A stretch of DNA of 7,152 bases from assembly GCA_030042915.1 (NCBI GenBank), contig JASHYS010000411.1:1-7152 (forward strand). Reading direction: 5' to 3'. The position numbers and the translations under genes are program-made. Of this stretch, positions 5,467-7,152 are shown piece after piece (position 1 is the stretch's first letter; each line of letters begins with the position of its first letter). Below the pieces are notes generated by a model. That model was not told where the DNA came from and ran no database searches. It was given only the letters and a program-made list of their open reading frames with translations. The DNA comes from Acidobacteriaceae bacterium (GTDB taxonomy: Bacteria; Acidobacteriota; Terriglobia; Terriglobales; Acidobacteriaceae).

Positions 5467-5766
5467 TTACGAAATCTCTACTACCCTCTTCAATTCACGG
5501 TCCGGAGCATTCCCGAACTCGCGGATCTCGCGCCGAATTCTTTCCACATACTTCTCCGGGAGGTCGAGAACACGAAACTTCACCTCGAAGGTTGGGTAGA
5601 AGTTGAGATAGAGTTCCTTCTCCTTCCCTCCTCTCTTGACCACCAAGAGGTATTGGGTGTAGCTCGGGAGTTCTACGCCCCGGTGCCTTAAGGAATGCCG
5701 TGCAACGTCAATGCCTTCCTTACGCTCCTGCTCGATCGCCTGGCTGATAGCATTTTCAATGGACAC
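5467..5766 (-). CDS. Conserved-looking hypothetical protein, 99 residues
   Basis: The frame opens with GTG at 5766, four bases after a perfect AGGAGG (5776-5771), and ends with TAA at 5469-5467. The strong ribosome site makes this a credible gene despite its small size. The protein is highly charged with no signal peptide or membrane segment, so it is probably cytoplasmic. It has an N-terminal helix (MSIENAISQAIEQERKEG), a probable beta-rich middle (residues 38-68, with YTQYLLVVKRG and ELYLNFYPTFEVKFRVLDLP) and a basic C-terminal helix (EKYVERIRREIREFG). I do not recognise the family. Base use looks more AT-rich than its neighbours, which might indicate recent acquisition. It follows aspS on the same strand after 110 bases and converges with the Uma2 gene. 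No toxin or antitoxin motif is evident. Confidence 0.7.
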   Translation of the reverse strand: MSIENAISQAIEQERKEGIDVARHSLRHRGVELPSYTQYLLVVKRGGKEKELYLNFYPTFEVKFRVLDLPEKYVERIRREIREFGNAPDRELKRVVEIS

Positions 5767-5770
5767 AAAG

Positions 5771-5776
5771 CCTCCT
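5771..5776 (-). promoter_or_regulatory. Shine-Dalgarno fixing the GTG start of the 99-residue gene
   Basis: AGGAGG on the minus strand is separated from the GTG (5766-5764) by four bases (CTTT). It is among the best ribosome sites in the window and is the main evidence that this small gene is translated. Confidence 0.75.
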
Positions 5777-5822
5777 CTCGTTGCCCCATTAGCACACAGT
5801 TCCGTGACGCGGTGGCCGATTT

Positions 5823-5841
5823 GCGGAAAATAATTTTTCGC
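5823..5841. terminator. AT-rich hairpin downstream of aspS, possible transcript end
   Basis: GCGGAAAA (5823-5830) and TTTTTCGC (5834-5841) pair over eight positions with one G-T wobble around a three-base loop TAA. It lies about 36 bases beyond the aspS stop and before the 99-residue gene on the same strand. The lower stem has only three GC pairs and no separate T-run follows, so termination is uncertain. Confidence 0.3.
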
Positions 5842-5876
5842 TCAATAACCCAGCGGGCTTCCAGAAAGGTCGGAGA

Positions 5877-7152
5877 TCAGCTCCGCGTAACCACGCGGAT
5901 GTGCAGTTCCTTCAGTTGCTGCTCGGTCACACGAGTCGGCATTTCGGCCATCAGGTCGAGCGCCTTGGCAGTCTTGGGGAAAGCGATGACCTCGCGCAGG
6001 CTCGAAGCCCCGGCCAGCAGCATCACGATGCGATCGAGACCGAGGGCGATGCCGCCGTGTGGAGGTGTGCCGTATTCCAGGGCGTCGAGAAAGAAGCCGA
6101 AGCGCGCGTGGGCCTCTTCGTCGCTGATACCGAGCGAGCGGAAGATGACCTGCTGCACATCCTTGCGATGAATCCGGATCGAGCCCGATCCAAGTTCGAG
6201 CCCGTTCATGGCGATGTCGTAGCAGTTGGCGCGCACGCTGGCCGGGTCGCCGACAAGGTTGGGCATGTCGGACTCGATGGGCGCGGTGAAGGGATGGTGC
6301 GCGGGCACCCACTTGCCCGAAGCGAGGTCGTACTCGAACATGGGGAAGTCGGTGAGCCACATGGGATGGAAGGCTGTGCTGCCGTCGATCAGGCCGGCCC
6401 CGGCCCCGGCATTGCATGCGGCAGCCTTTTTGGACAACCTCGTCGGTGATACGGAAGGCGGCATGCCGATCGGCATACTTTTTCGCCAGCTCGGTGCGGA
6501 AGTTGCCGGCGGCGGCGTAGACGTTAATCTCGCGTTCTGACAGGCGGCCGGCAAACTTGGTGTCGCTGGCCTTGATGTGATGCGCCGGGTCTCCGGCCAC
6601 GACGATAACGAAGTCGGCGTCGGCCGCGCCGCAGAGTTCACGCACCTTCGCGGCGGACTCGGGAAAACTCTTGGCGAGGCGCTTGAAATCGTCAATGAAT
6701 TTGGCGCCCTTTTTCTGGTCGAAGAGCGGGTGGTTCTCCTCCCGCTCCTTGCGGCTCAACTCGCCGACATTGGGAATGCGCAGCGCAACGATCGGCAGCG
6801 CCGGATCGATCTGCAGCGTGGCCAGGGCTTCATCAGTGAACGCCGGGCGCACATCAGTGAGGCCGGGCAAACGCAGGTCAGGCTTGTCGGTGCCATGGGT
6901 GCGCAGAGCCTCGTCGTAGCTCATGCGTGGAAACGGAATCGGCAGCGCGATGCCGGCCGCGGCGAAAGCGGCTTTCAAGAACTGTTCGACCACGCTAAAG
7001 ACCGAGTCCTGCTGCGGAAAGCTCATTTCGAGGTCGACCTGAGTGAATTCGAGCTGGCGGTCGGCGCGCTGGTCCTCGTCGCGGAAGCAGCGGGCGATCT
7101 GGAAGTAGCGATCGAAGCCGCAGATCATGAGGATCTGCTTGAAGATCTGCGG
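5877..7152 (-). pseudogene. aspS: Aspartyl-tRNA synthetase (aspS), 5'-truncated by the window and frameshifted
   Basis: This is bacterial-type class II AspRS, which attaches aspartate to tRNA-Asp in the cytosol. Entering at 7152 the frame reads PQIFKQIL then [22 protein letters not shown], containing motif 2 (FRDED). Next come [11 protein letters not shown] and the bacterial GAD-type insertion with a GDP block, ending [12 protein letters not shown]. At 6433-6427 the frame shifts. The second frame continues [27 protein letters not shown], then EYGTPPHGG and motif 3 [30 protein letters not shown], ending LHIRVVTRS at a TGA (5879-5877). Both halves are complete and collinear, and removal of one base restores 424 residues to the stop; about 190 N-terminal residues lie outside the window. 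Unshifted, the first frame stays open through a nonsense tail to 5842 and loses motif 3. Because aspS is normally essential, a sequence error is the likeliest explanation, with a recent mutation or recoding as alternatives. Confidence 0.9.
6427..6433 (-). other. Single-base frameshift site in aspS at an A5 run
   Basis: On the coding (minus) strand the bases are GTTGTCCAAAAAGGCTGCC. The upstream frame reads GTT GTC CAA AAA GGC; the downstream frame needs AAA AAG GCT GCC. Deleting one A gives V-V-Q-K-A-A, and deleting one C of the CC gives V-V-K-K-A-A; both rejoin the frames. The net change is +1 base. The site is a homopolymer, where indel errors concentrate, and is followed closely by a GC repeat (GGGGCCGGGGCC) that is also difficult to sequence. 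Confidence 0.8.

Noticed and set aside
4899..5766. Toxin-antitoxin pair formed by Uma2 and the 99-residue protein
   Set aside because: The genes are convergent, not co-transcribed, and neither shows toxin or antitoxin motifs.
5842..6426. Long open frame continuing from the first half of aspS past the true aspS stop
   Set aside because: The translation after the A5 run is an Arg/His/Pro-rich out-of-frame reading of the AspRS C-terminal half; the real motifs are in the other frame. High GC keeps the frame open.
6420..6440. Programmed -1 frameshift in aspS
   Set aside because: The downstream frame is +1 relative to the upstream frame, so a canonical -1 slippery heptamer cannot join them. No Shine-Dalgarno-like stimulator was apparent, and recoding in aspS is not something I know of.

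Overview
This GC-rich window looks like ordinary chromosomal DNA of an Acidobacteriota bacterium (Terriglobia-like). That placement rests on two secreted proteins resembling families I recall mainly from Acidobacteria, a short-palindrome intergenic repeat tract of a style common in those genomes, and a KdpE-type regulator paired with a shortened KdpD-type kinase. It is inference from recalled resemblance, not a database result.

Layout from left to right. A DUF72 (YecE-like) gene starts at 222 on the minus strand and runs off the left edge. Upstream of it on the same strand is a complete tRNA-Lys(CTT) gene (321-396) with an encoded CCA. A tract of small palindromes (about 485-692) fills the gap to a minus-strand two-component operon. 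In that operon a membrane histidine kinase (1464-2936) is followed, with a 4-base stop/start overlap, by an OmpR/KdpE-type response regulator (703-1467). About 526 bases without a convincing gene follow (2937-3462). Next come two divergent genes for exported proteins of unknown function, a 125-residue helical protein (3463-3840, minus) and a 274-residue probably beta-rich protein (3984-4808, plus). A Uma2-family gene (4899-5429, plus) converges on a 99-residue protein I do not recognise (5467-5766, minus). The right end holds most of aspS, aspartyl-tRNA synthetase (5877-7152, minus). Its reading frame is broken by a single-base shift at an A5 run (6427-6433).

Functionally the window is a mix. 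There are two translation genes (tRNA-Lys, aspS), one signal-transduction pair with no kdpFABC target in view, and several poorly characterised accessory genes. I found no CRISPR array, transposase, integrase or phage gene, and no convincing new multi-gene system. The points most worth checking are the aspS frameshift, the truncated KdpD-like kinase with its partner regulator, the divergent secreted pair, the possibly leaderless Uma2 gene and the palindrome-rich repeat tract.
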